Positions 52,501 to 63,260 of a stretch of DNA of 64,000 bases are shown piece after piece. A model generated the notes under the pieces. That model did no database searches. It was not told where the DNA came from and saw only the letters and a program-made list of their open reading frames with translations. Positions within the stretch are counted from its first letter, which is position 1; each line of letters begins with the position of its first letter. The translations under genes and the position numbers were made by a program. The stretch comes from Homarus americanus (Eukaryota; Arthropoda; Malacostraca; Decapoda; Nephropidae). The DNA lies in assembly GCF_018991925.1 (NCBI RefSeq), contig NW_024725489.1:5275614-5339613 (forward strand), written 5' to 3'.

Positions 52501-53794
52501 ATGGCTGATTTTGTGGACCAAATGGCCAAACGTGATGAGGAAATGTGCCTGTGTGAATATTGTGGACATTTTTTTCATCTTAATGATGCTTTACAAATGC
52601 ATACCTGTAAGACTGAACACGCTGATGTGATAGATATTAAATATGAAGAAGTTGATGAAAGCTTTGACAGTAACTGTGAAACAACACAACATGTGGCTTT
52701 GCTTGCTGAGAAAGATATCAAGTGTGAAGCATTTGATGTAAGTTATAACAGTAACTTTGATGAGACACAACATGTGACTGTTGATGAGAAAGATAACAAG
52801 TGTGAAGCATTTGATGTAAGTTATAACAGTAACTCTGATGAGACACAACATGTGTCTGTTGATGAGAAAGATAACAAGTGTGAAGCATTTGATGTAAGTT
52901 ATAACAGTAACTCTGATGAGACACAACATGTGTCTGTTGATGAGAAAGATAACAAGTGTGAAGCATTTGATGTAAGTTATAACAGTAACTCTGATGAGAC
53001 ACAACATGTGTCTGTTGATGAGAAAGATAACAAGTGTGAAGCATTTGATGTAAGTTATAACAGTAACTCTGATGAGACACAACATGTGTCTGTTGATGAG
53101 AAAGATAACAAGTGTGAAGCATTTGATGTAAGTTATAACAGTAACTCTGATGAGACACAACATGTGTCTGTTGATGAGAAAGATATCAAGTGTGAAGCAT
53201 TTGATGTAAGTTATAACAGTAACTCTGATGAGAGACAACATGTGACTGTTGATGAGGAAAATGTTTATTGTGAAAACATTGATATAAGTTTAAACAGTAA
53301 CTCTGATGAGACACATGTGACTGTTGGTGAGGAAAATGTTAATTGTGAAGACATTGATGTAAGTTTAAACAGTAACTCTGATGAGACACATGTGACTGTT
53401 GATGAGGAAAATGTTAATTGTGAAGAAAGTTTTAATGGAAAGAATCAATTGATGGATCATTTAGTCCATAGTGTGAAAATTATTAAGTGTTATAAGTGCG
53501 GAAAGATTTTTGATTCACAGACTAATCTGAAGCAGCATTTGCTTGTACACACTGGTGAGAAAAATTTTAAGTGTGAAGAGTGTAATAAAAGATTTTCCAC
53601 GAAGAAATATCTGAAGGTACATATGGAAGTACACACTGGTGAAAAATATCAACTATCTATTAGAGCTCAGATCATTGGCCTTCGAGATGGTGGCCTTAGT
53701 ATACGAGCCATCGCTCACCGTCTAGGCACCTCGACCACGACTGTGGCCAAATGGATTAAACGTTGGAAGAAAAGTGGAAATTTGAGCAACTTAG
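52501..53794 (+). CDS. Fusion gene exon 1 (fingers, repeats, start of transposase)
   Basis: The start ATGG at 52501 is the first in frame. 431 codons plus one base; donor TTAG|GTATGA. If unspliced, translation ends four codons later, giving a 434-residue protein with fingers, repeats and one helix-turn-helix but no catalytic core. Confidence 0.88.
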
Positions 53795-55829
53795 GTATGA
53801 TATAAATAAATTTATTGTTGATGACATATATTTATATTGACATGAGAAATCTTGATATGTTTTATGTACTATATGCTCGTGCATTTTGTTTACAGTTTTA
53901 TTTTATCACTTTAGAGGGGAGACATCGTCCCCGGTTGACAACTCCTCAGCAAGATGAGAGAATTCAACGAGAGGCAGAGGAAAACCCCTTTACGAATGCT
54001 GAAGCAATTAGGAAAGAATTGCAGTTAGAAGTATCCACGGCTACAGTCCGAAGACGTCTGTACGAAGCGGGAATCCAACATATGGTTCCTGTCAAGAAGG
54101 AGCGCCTCACAGACAAACAACGCTCTGCTAGGCTTGCCTTCGCTAGCCAGTATGTTACCAAAGATTTGGACTTCTGGTCCAGGGTGGTCTTCACAGATGA
54201 GAAGACCTTCAGGTTCACAAAACATGGCACACTGCAGATTTGGAGAAATAATAATACCAGGTAATATTACAATACAGTGGTCCCTCGGTTAACGAACGCC
54301 TCGGTTAACGAAATTTCGGTTAACGAATTACCTTCCATAAGAATATTCAATTCGGTTAACGAACAAAAATTCAGTTAACGAAATTCTTACAAAAATGTTT
54401 CGACATGCTTTGGCTTGCTCACCAGCTGGAAGATTAGTCCGCCAATACAGAAATCGGTTCTAGGGCTTACATTCGTTAAAATTGGAGTAAATATCAAGAA
54501 GGTTGGACTATTCAATAATTTTCCAAGTTTTATATTAAAATTTTTAGTCATTTTAACACTTATTTAACATAATTGCAGTACAGGGAACTAGTTTTTGGTG
54601 CGTCCATCAGCCACTTCACTCACCCACCAAGGCCTCAGTTTGTATCTGTTCAGTGGAGGAAACATCTTGCTTCTGGGTCTCTTGAACACAGAGTATTTTT
54701 ACATTTTTACAGTACAATTATTGGTCATTCTGAAATTTATTTAACATATTGACAATATATAGTGCAGTGCAGTGTTGATTTAAAGAAAATAATCTTGAAT
54801 TACACCTAGTGAACTTAAAATTTTATGGGTGAAATGACGGCATGAAGCATGGGGTGATTCCTCTTCCACCCCCACTTCCTTCTCTTCTCCCTTCTCCTCC
54901 AACCCCACTTCTAATTCCCATCATCATCATCAACCAGGACCCTTCTACATACACACCTCAAAGTAAGTGTACTTTACTGCATTTTTTTTTTTTTACTTTG
55001 TATGTAATTTTCGGTGAGCTGGAACCAATTACCCAAAATCCCATTGAAACAATGGTTTCGGTTAACGAAATTTTCGGTTAACAAACGACCTTCTGGAACG
55101 AATTGTGTTCGTTAACGAGGGACCACTGTATCATCATTTTCTCTCACAATACTATGCAAATTCATAGTTTCTTTACATCTCTCACTGTGGGTGAAAAATG
55201 TATGCTTGTATTTCCAACCAAATGGTGTCAACAACATTTTAGGAAATCAGTCTCGTGAAGCAACAAAATTACTTTTTTGGTGTTTTTTGTTTTTTGTTTT
55301 ATTCATCTACAGGTATGAGCGCCGAAACATCAGTGAGGAGGCTCGGTCTGGTTATGTTACATGTAATGTGTGGGGCTGGATCTCCATCCATGGGATGGGT
55401 GATGTGACCAGACTTGAGGGGAGATTCACTGCAGCAAAATATATTGATATTCTGCAGGATTTTTTCCTTCCATCCCTTCAGGAAAGGAACTTCCCCTTCC
55501 CTCCTGGCCCCATCATATTTGTGCAAGATAGCTGCCCCATACATATGACCAGAGTAGTTCGACAGTGGTTCACAGGTCAGGAGAACTTGCAATTGCTGGA
55601 TTGGCCTAGCAAGGGCACTGATTGCAACCCCACAGAGAACATATGGAGGAGTATGGTCAACACCTGGAAGCCAGAAAGGGAAAAAACCTCAGATCACTTA
55701 TTGGCCCACATTAAGACTCGGTGGGAGCTGTGCCGGGCCAAGCCCCAGCTTTTAAGAAACCACATCTCATGTATGTCAGACAGGCTACAGGCAGTGATTG
55801 ACAAGGAGGGTGGCTGGACACATTACTGA
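52501..55829 (+). CDS. C2H2 zinc-finger / acidic-repeat / Tc1-type transposase fusion protein, 718 aa
   Basis: Three exons, 52501-53794, 53915-54260 and 55313-55829, with GT/AG introns of phase 1 and 2, join to 2157 nt with one stop at the end. Domains: a C2H2 finger (C18, C21, H34, H40); nine acidic repeats, about residues 75-315 (consensus CEAFDVSYNSNSDETQHV); two C2H2 fingers with TGEK linkers (about 328-378); then a Tc1-type helix-turn-helix (LSIRAQIIGLRDGG, TTTVAKWIKRW), a second one (STATVRRRLYEAG), and the catalytic core. The acidic triad is intact: D526 (FTDEKTF), D619 (FVQDSCPIH), E655 (NPTENIW), with 35 residues between the last two. The fusion point is inside exon 1. It probably acts in the nucleus as a DNA-binding protein; whether it still transposes is unknown. 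No inverted repeats were found around it. Confidence 0.85.
52717..53250 (+). repeat. 78 bp coding tandem repeat in fusion gene
   Basis: Seven 26-codon units, five nearly identical, followed by two diverged 25-codon units. Each of the seven contains GATGTAAGT, a perfect donor-like word. Near identity indicates recent expansion or conversion. Confidence 0.95.
53915..54260 (+). CDS. Fusion gene exon 2 (second HTH, first catalytic Asp)
   Basis: Acceptor TTATCACTTTAG|AG, donor ACCAG|GTAATA. Splicing rebuilds the GRHRPRLTTPQQ segment that follows the first helix-turn-helix in Tc1-type transposases. It contains FTDEKTF. Intron 1 is 120 bp. Confidence 0.88.
54275..55128. mobile_element. MITE family B, copy 3, in intron 2 of the fusion gene
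   Basis: 854 bp. Ends CAGTGGTCCCTCGGTTAACG and its complement, TA on both sides. It makes up most of the 1052 bp intron; without it the intron would be about 196 bp. Confidence 0.95.
55313..55829 (+). CDS. Fusion gene exon 3 (rest of catalytic core)
   Basis: Acceptor TTCATCTACAG|GTATGAG. The join rebuilds NNTRYERRN, the same order seen uninterrupted in the broken copy at 39118. It contains VTCNVWGWISIHG, VQDSCPIH and NPTENIW, and ends GGWTHY before TGA. Confidence 0.88.
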
Positions 55830-57077
55830 CTTTTCAAATATTAAATAATTTATTGTCTTGGCTATATGATTATCCCCTAAATCTGAAGTAAAAATATACC
55901 TTTGAAAATACTGTGAGCTCAACATACTGTATTTAGTCATCTGATTCTTAAATAGAGCCAAATTGGAAATATCAGAATTCATAGATTGAAGAGGATTGCT
56001 TACTTAATACGATTGCAATATGATGGGGCAGACCTCGCAACATGGTGCACCTTCTCCTCTCTCCTACTTCCTGGGGAGGGTTCCCCCTCCCCCATTTTTC
56101 TTGATGCTACACCACCATTCAATATATAGGAGGCTATGACGTTCTATTCACCAATCTGACTGTAAACTATAACCAAACAGAAAATATTAACATTCATAAA
56201 TAAGAGAACAGGTATTACATACTTGACACCTTAGTCTGACCACTTTTAAGAGGTTATTTCACACCACTCAGCTAGATATATCACAGTGTACACAAGCACA
56301 GTTGCCTCCACAAATTTTGAGACACATCATGTTGGCCCAAGGAGGCGTCTGGCCTCTAGTAGTACTGTATGTAGTGTAGTCTATTTTTTGTGAGTAAACA
56401 GCTGTGTGTAATGCAGGCTGTAATTGCATTGTAATAATTACATGAATTTTCATAAATATCAATTGCTTTGTAGTAATTTCATATACAGTACTGTACTGTA
56501 CTCTATTGTACAGACCTGACAATCTGAATTGCTGTAAAATAAGAAACGCATCCAACAGTAAGGTAAAAAGATGATGATTTGCGTAAAGACATTGAGAACC
56601 ATTAACATTGTGCACTAGGCACCAGTTATGTGGAGGTGAGAGGTGATATTGTAAATGTTTGGATTTAGCAGACCCTTAGACATCTGAGATCCTAGTTATG
56701 GATTATATATCACTGCACATGTTTTATTTTCTCTCTACCACGATGAACCATCTCTTTCATTCCCCCATCCATGCATCCTGGCACCATCCTTGGTGTTCTC
56801 TTTCCCACATAGCGTTATGTCACTCTGGTGATCCTCGCTTCCCACCACTCTCTGTGTTCTCCAGTTCTCTCTTCCCAACACATCAAGCCTTATCCTTCTC
56901 TTCCAATATCTTTACAGTACAGCAGGCATGGGCAACCTTTCCTAAGTCAGGGGCCACATTATGATTTAGGTATTTTTCTGTGGGTCAAACCACCAAAATT
57001 GATATCCTACCCAACCCAAAAGTAATGTCAATATTGTATTAGCACGGACAGTGAAGCAGTTTATCGTCATGTCCACC
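55830..57077. other. 3' flank of fusion gene, no further gene
   Basis: AT-rich. At 56922-56945 CAGCAGGCATGGGCAACCTT looks like one hAT-type terminus but no partner end was found. No AATAAA is close to the stop; AATAATTTATTG follows it. Confidence 0.4.
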
Positions 57078-57378
57078 TTAACCCTTTAAAAGCGTAATTA
57101 ATTTTCGCACTGGTTCCAGAAAAGTGTCAATTATCCAGCCAAAAACGAATTTCAAACAATCACATTTTATATAATTTTTGTTTAATCTGGAACCAAAAGT
57201 CACATATAAAAAAAATAAAAAAAATGAGTAAACACTGACGTTGATATACATGTTTCCACTTAATTGAACAATGACAAGGTTATATTGGTATAGTAGCTTA
57301 TACAGGATGACATACTGATGATATACATGTATGGTATAACATGAAAAAAACATATATATTATCAACAAAATGACAATA

Positions 57379-58480
57379 CAGTGAGTCCTCAACTTACAAT
57401 GGGGTTAGGGACCAACGACCAGGTCGTAAGTCGAAAATTCAAAAATAATATGTACATAGAAAATCTAAAATGGGTGTGTCTCTTTCTTCTCAGCTCCACG
57501 AGAACTCTCATCTTTACGCTTGCCAGCCATTTTAAAGGGAACTACAAATGAAAATTTGTCAGTACACAGCGCGATCACTAACGTCGAGACTCGAAATACA
57601 GTGGTCCCTCGGTTACCGAGCACAATCCGTTCTAGAAGGTTGCTCGTTAACCGAAACCATTGTTTCAATGGGTTTTTGGGTAATTGGTTCCAGCTCACCG
57701 AAAATTGCCTAAATTCAACAAAAAAGGTAGAAAGGTACACTTACTTTGAGGTGTGTATGTAGAAGGCTCCTGGATGATGATGGGAATTAGAATGGGGGTG
57801 GAGGAGAAGGGAGAAGAGAAGGCATTGGGGTGGAAGAGAAGTCACCCCATGGCGCCATTTCACCCATAAAATTTAAGTTCTCTTGGTGTAATTCAAGATC
57901 ATTTTCTTTAAATCAACACTGCACTGCATTATATATTGTCAATATGTAAAATAAACTTCAAAATGACCAATAATTTGCTTGTAAACACAAAAAAAGCATT
58001 TAGTTGAAGAGTCTCAAGCAAGATGTTACCTCCACTGAAAAGACAAAAAGACTGACACCTGTATGCTGTGTTGGCAGGCTGGATGGCGTGCCACAAACTA
58101 GTGACCCTACCTTCAATTATGTTCAATAATTGTTAAAATGACTAAAAAATTTAATATTAAACTTTTAAAATTATTGAATAGCATAAACTTCTTGATATTT
58201 ACTAAAAGGGTAAGGAATTTAAGCCCTAGAACCGATTACTGTATTGGCGGACTAATACTACAGCTGGTGGACCGCCAAATGCAAGCTAAAACATGTGGAG
58301 GTTGGCTCGTAAGAAACTCGTTAATCAAGGGATTGCTCGTTAACCGAAGTTAAGAATCTTATGGAAGGTAACTCATTAATCGAAATCTCGTTAACCGAGG
58401 GACCACTGTACGTAATTTAAAAATATTTTATACGACTGGGCGGTCGTATGTCCGGGTGGTCGTAAGTCGAGGAGTAGCTG
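57379..58480. mobile_element. MITE family C, copy 2, carrying nested B4
   Basis: Ends CAGTGAGTCCTCAACTTACA and GTCGTAAGTCGAGGAGTAGCTG, TA on both sides. On the minus strand near 57470-57530 it keeps MAGKRKDESSRGAEKKE, the same pogo/Tigger N-terminal start as copy 1. Confidence 0.85.
57599..58408. mobile_element. MITE family B, copy 4, nested in C2
   Basis: 810 bp. Ends CAGTGGTCCCTCGGTTACCG and its complement, TA on both sides. Inner sequence matches the other B copies. Confidence 0.95.
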
Positions 58481-58869
58481 TAAATCACCTACCGCATGTG
58501 ATCCAACGAGACGTCACAACAAACACATCAGTATGATTGTAGTTGCCTGGGAGTTCGTTAGATGGCAGCAGTCGGCGTTTGGCGGGGATTTGAGCGTCCT
58601 TCCAATATCCCCGCATGTCACCTCTATCAGTAAAGTTTTTCAAGGCCGTGGAATATACCCATATGTTGCGTTTAATTACTATAATCCTTAGCGCGGGTTA
58701 CCCCGCATGTCGCGTGAAAAGGGTTAAGATATTTTTAGTTTACAATAACAATCTTTTTTCCCACTTATGAAACAAATAAATCATAATATTTTTTTATGTA
58801 AAATGTTAATGTTTCTTGGCATTTAGCAGAAAATGAGTGAAGTAATCTGTGAATTCGTTGATTTTTCCT

Positions 58870-59645
58870 ACAGTATATGTGTAATAATAATAATAATAAT
58901 TAACGGTTTATTGAAAGCTTGGCAGCCAGAAGGCTGAAAATATACAGTTACATATTTGGGGAATGGGTTTCGAATTACAAATACTGTAATATACAAGTAA
59001 CATAAGTGACACAAATAAGATATATAATAACTAGATGGGGAAAAGCTCAAACTACAGTTCATTTCAACATAGTGACAGTGCAAGGAGTAGTGTTTACTGG
59101 GAGTGAATACACTGGTTTATTACAAGTTATTGATAATTTTTACAATGGTTGGGACTGGGCTGTTCTTATAGCGATCAGTTCGTGCACGTATGGGCTGGAT
59201 GCGGTTGTGGTGTCGAACAGCAATTCTCGGACTAGGGATCTCAGGTGGTAGTAGGAGCCGGTTGTCGAGGATGGTGTAGAAGCTTCTTACCAAATTTGCA
59301 GATGAGGTCGTGGTGATGGTCAGTGAGAGTAAAGGGTCAGTGTGTTGAGCGCTTCTTGATATGTGGAGTAGGAAGGGGAGAGAATAATCTTGCATGCCCT
59401 CTTTTTGCACTTTTTCTAGGTGTTGCTGTGTGGCATTTGGGAGGAAGACCAGGTGGGGGAGGCATAGGTGAGCTTGGGAAGTATGAATGTTGTGTAAACA
59501 CTGAGGAGCTCGTGTGCAGGAACTCCGAGGGACTTGAGTCGGCGGAGGAGGTGGAGACGGAAACTGGAGGATTTGACAACTTCACTGACGTGTGGTTTCC
59601 AATTTAGTTTGTTGTCTATGTGTGTGTGTGTGCGTGCGTGCACAT
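58870..59645 (-). mobile_element. LINE 3' end with (TTA)n tail
   Basis: Minus strand encodes LNWKPHVSEVV, LRRLKSLGVPAHELLSVYTT, LPKLTYASPTW, then (after frameshifts) RHHNRIQPIRARTDRYKNS and INNL-stop at about 59120. This is the C-terminus of a jockey/CR1-type RT ORF. The 3' UTR ends with AATAAA and a (TTA)n tail (58883-58901 on the plus strand). Confidence 0.85.
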
Positions 59646-59662
59646 GTACGCGTGTGTGTGTG
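59623..59662. repeat. (TG)n microsatellite
   Basis: Imperfect TG/CG run at the truncated 5' edge of the LINE fragment. Confidence 0.85.
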
Positions 59663-60555
59663 TGTATGTGCTACCAACTGAGTGCTAGTAAAAGTGCCAT
59701 GTTATTCGTTTCGACATAACATGATGTTATAAATAATGTGTTAATTTGGGATATTGTCAAGTGTATGAAATAACCATCTGTATGGCTAAGTTAATATCAT
59801 AATCATTGTTGAATGTTGTAATAAATAATTGAAGATCTATTTTGTTAATTGTAAAGTAAGACCTAAGGGTCAAGTCCAATCTAAGAGTGTTAAATAACCA
59901 TCTTATTTGTCAAAGAAATAATATAACAGTTGTTTGATATAACAAATGATTGAAGATCTATATTTTTTTTTAAAGGTAGGACATACAGGTTTAGTCTTAT
60001 CTGAGTGTGTTAAATTGACGTCTTATTCACTCTTAATCTAATAAATATTGATTTAGTAAACTGAGAGTATCATCGCTCTATTCCTTCTAACAGTTGGTTC
60101 TCAGAAAATACTCATTAGAACTCACGTGCCTAAGGTCGCATTTGCGCTACCTAAAAGTTCAATGAGGTTTGGTATATTCTAGTAAAAGTCTGGGTGGTGG
60201 CAGGCTACCGTTGTAAGTACAATAAGAGTTGTGGAAGAATGACATGGTTTTCCCAGATTAATCCATGGTATAGAATATAACTAAGGCATGATAATAAATT
60301 GAGAGAAAGAAATAATCAGAAATGAAATAAATAAGCACACTGAAATAAAGAAGACAGAAAAACATAGAAAAGATATTAAAATAGAAAACATAAATATAGA
60401 AATAATAATAGAAAACATAAAATAGAAAATAATATTAACTTAGAAAATATAAGCAAAGAAATATACATTTAGAAAGAAGGACTTGGGAAAACAAATGGAA
60501 ACAATATCACCCCCTAACACAGTCACCCCACCTGGTCCCCGAGATATGCTAGGGT
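59663..60555. other. Spacer, nothing recognised
   Basis: AT-rich with internal near-repeats (TGAAGATCTATWTTTT at 59830 and 59951; TAGAAAACATAAATAGAA-type words at 60360-60450). No gene seen. Confidence 0.5.
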
Positions 60556-61075
60556 GAGTACTCAGTTGATTGAAAATGTCCAAAGGAGGACCACCAGCTG
60601 GTACCTGCACTCAGCTATCCTGAGAGATTAGAGCGCCTGAAATTGCCTAGCTTATACTACAGACGGGCAACGGGAAGTCTAATTGAGGTGTAAAGTCATC
60701 TCAAAGGGCACTAGTCCGTCGTGTGTCCTTACCTGGAACTGGCAGACGCTCGCCCCACAAGGGGTCACAGCTCAAGGTTGAAGGTGCAAGCCCAGAAAAC
60801 TGCAAGAGGTAACTTTTTCGGAGTGAGAGTTGTGAGTTTTTGGAACAATCTGCCAGAGAGTGTTGTGATGGCACCAAGTATGAGCTCTTTCAAGACCAGA
60901 CTGGATAAGCACTGGAGCAGGTTCAGATACATTCAGGAGCCGGTACTTGCCAACAGTGCGTAACAGAGACGTGACCGTTTACTACCCATTAATGGGGTCA
61001 CTAATCCTAAGGGGTTACTTAACCTAATACTTGACTGAAGGTCGCTGCCACCAGACCTCCTGGACAGTATGTAGT
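60556..61075 (+). mobile_element. LINE C-terminal fragment
   Basis: Plus strand encodes LIENVQRRTTS, YPERLERLKLPSLYYRRATG, then in another frame NFFGVRVVSFWNNLPESVV and SFKTRLDKHW. These are CR1-type RT C-terminal motifs, with frameshifts near 60600 and 60690. The closest local relative is the split relic at 35925-37735. Confidence 0.8.
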
Positions 61076-61114
61076 TTGTTTAGGTAGTGGAAAAAAGGGT
61101 GAAGCACTGATCAA

Positions 61115-61745
61115 GATTTTTTTTTTATCACATTAGCCACTTATCAGCTCATTAGACGTTTAGGCGATCTATCCACTGTTAGTACAGGAGGAGACCGGGA
61201 AGCCTGTGGTGTTTGGTAGGGTCACACGATTTTTTTTCTTCCTGAGGGCTTCCGTCATTTTAAACAAGTGGCACCGTCACAGTGTTTGAAGCGCGGCACC
61301 ACTGTACACTGCTTGGCTTAATATTGTATATCCTAACGTAATAGATACTAATACAAACAAATAATAACCTAACCTAGCCAGCACGGCCAAGATAGAACGA
61401 ATGCTTGCTGCCATCAGCTGATTGTACAGTGGTGCCATGCTTCAAACACTGGGCCGGTGCCGCTTGTTCAAATGACAGAAACCCTCAGGAAAAGAAATTT
61501 CACGCCCGGGCCGAGGCTCGAACCCTTGACATTTATTTTCTAATAAAAAATATTGCATTCGGTCACAATACAAAAATAGTTAACCTTCACCAAAATAACT
61601 ACTACTAATTAACACTGACATTAGGCCAGACTTTAAGATGTATATAAAATGCTAGAGCGATTATGGATGATGTGCGCAGTACAACCGATCGCCTAAGCGG
61701 CTAACGAGCCGATCAGTGGTGAAGAGGATAAAACAAAAAACAAAA
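61115..61745. repeat. Fold-back (inverted repeat) element
   Basis: The inner arms 61238-61320 and 61418-61500 are complementary (CCTGAGGGCTTCCGTCATTT against AAATGACAGAAACCCTCAGG). The outer arms 61120-61200 and 61680-61745 are a weaker complement (around GATCGCCTAARC). Immediately inside the right outer arm, GAGGCTCGAACCCTTGACA is B-box-like on the minus strand. Confidence 0.7.
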
Positions 61746-61786
61746 ACATTTGTTTGAAGCTCCAGAGACCTTTTACAAGTTCCTAT

Positions 61787-62163
61787 TGTGGGGTTTTGAG
61801 ACATTGGTTCAAACTCAGGATGGGTTGGAGAAAGGAAACTCGCAATGCGCTCTCTGTACATATATTGTATTGGATGTACAAAGCAGCTTGGTGCAGGGGA
61901 GTGGCAGCGTGGTTACAAGCATGGGGTAGAGAGAGCTGGTTGGTGAGGGTGCTCAGAGGAGGTGTTGCTTGCTGCGGCTGTAGCTAGAAGAAGGGCAGGT
62001 CTTATAAAGCGGGGGTAGGCGTGGCTTGATAGTTGACCTTCCCTCTGTTAGGCGGCGCTGGTTGCCGACGTTAGACCACGAGGCGTAAGCTGGGGAATCT
62101 GAAGAGGGGTCGGCTAGTCAGCAACAAACGGCAGTTTTAGTTGTAGGGGAGATATCCACTACA
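61787..62163 (-). repeat. LTR (3' LTR in element sense)
   Basis: 377 bp, TGTGGGG to CCACTACA. About 65 bp shorter than the 13 kb LTR, lacking its GGACCGCCAGGCAGGCGG block. Confidence 0.87.
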
Positions 62164-62424
62164 ATACTCCCCCTTCCCTCCAGGCGGTGTAGGAGACTTG
62201 TTGTCGGCAGGGTTGTATCCCACATGTGAGACATAACGGCGAGGGCGTGGATGCGCCGGCCGCTACGGGAGACAACTTTGTCTGGATACATGAGATCTGT
62301 GGGAGAAGCAGAGGGAGAAGGAGGGTTTTGTAGGTGAGGAATGTGGTGCTTCTCTCGCGGCAGGTACACAGTCCTCAGTAGCGCCTGGTGGGGTGTGTGG
62401 GTCTGCGTCAAGAGCAGGGGCCAC

Positions 62425-62525
62425 GTCAGGAGGGTCCATGACAGCAGCAGGGTGCAAGATAGCAGCAGGGTGCAAGACAGCAGCAGGGTCCACGACAGCA
62501 GCAGGGTGCAGGACAGTAGCAGGGG
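62425..62525. repeat. 18 bp tandem repeat in TRIM interior
   Basis: About five copies of GACAGCAGCAGGGTGCAA and its GTCCAC variant. A shorter, less regular version is at 14148-14195 in the other copy. Confidence 0.85.
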
Positions 62526-62892
62526 GTACCTGAGGGAGAAAAGAGGGTGCTCAGAAATGTTGTGGGTGAGGTGGTGCTGCAGGTGGTAACTGCGGGTAGA
62601 CTGGTGCAGGCGTAGTTTGTTGGGGGTGCTGCTGGGCCGGGGGTGGCGTCAGAACGGGTGTGTTGGGGTCGGTAGGACGTGGTGCTTGGGGCAGGAAAAT
62701 GAGCAGCTGCATGCATAGAGGAGCAGAGCTGCTCTTGGGTGTCTAACCTGTGGTGTAGGGACTGTAGCTGTAGAGCCAATGAGTGCTGCCTCCATGTTGA
62801 TAAGCCAGTCTTCAATGTTGTGATTGAAGACTGGGAGAGTGATCAGTTTCTCCTCCATCCTGTGTGAATGCGATTCTCCGGGGGTCACCATT

Positions 62893-63260
62893 TGTGGGGT
62901 TTTGAGATATTGGTTCACACTCAGGATGGGTTGGAGAAAGGAAACTCACAATGCGCTCTCTGTACATATATTGTATTGGATGTACAATGCAGCTTGGTGC
63001 TGGGGAGTGGCAGCGTGGTTACAAGCGTGGGGTAGAGAGAGCTGGTTGGTGAGGGTGCTCAGAGGAGGTGTTGCTCGCTGCGGCTGTAGCTAGAAGAAGG
63101 GCAGGTCTTATATAGCGGGGATAGGCGTGGCTTGATAGTTGACCTCAGCTTTGTTAGGCGGCGCTGGTTAGACCACGAGGTGTAAGCTGGGGAATTCAAA
63201 GAGGGGTCGGCTAGTCGACAACAAACGACAGTTGTAGTTGTAGGGGAGATATCCACTACA
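62893..63260 (-). repeat. LTR (5' LTR in element sense)
   Basis: 368 bp, highly similar to 61787-62163. Confidence 0.87.

Larger units (their letters stand above)
57082..58723. mobile_element. piggyBac-like MITE, outer member of a nest
   Basis: Begins CCCTTT and ends AAAGGG with TTAA on both sides (57078-57081 and 58724-58727), the diagnostic piggyBac target duplication. Families C and B are nested inside. It has no transposase. Confidence 0.7.
61787..63260 (-). mobile_element. TRIM-like LTR retrotransposon, second complete copy
   Basis: LTRs 61787-62163 and 62893-63260 flank about 730 bp. The target duplication is CTAT (61783-61786 and 63261-63264). Purine tract, primer site (GGGGTCACCA on plus, 62881-62890) and gag-like start (MEEKLITLPVFNHNIEDWL) match the copy at 13397. 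The gag-like frame stays open about 70 codons here before ending. No pol. Confidence 0.87.

Noticed and set aside
52591..53241. 216- and 146-codon minus-strand frames opposite the fusion gene repeats
   Set aside because: They are shadows of the 78 bp coding repeat on the opposite strand. The plus strand has the domains and splice structure.
56922..57000. hAT transposon
   Set aside because: One terminus-like word (CAGGCATGGGCAACC) was seen, but no matching right end or 8 bp duplication.
62341..62815. Open frames in the TRIM interior and LTRs (also 13.6-14.3, 32.6-32.9, 63.0-63.8 kb)
   Set aside because: Apart from the short gag-like start, they are low-complexity or LTR translations and are not conserved between copies.
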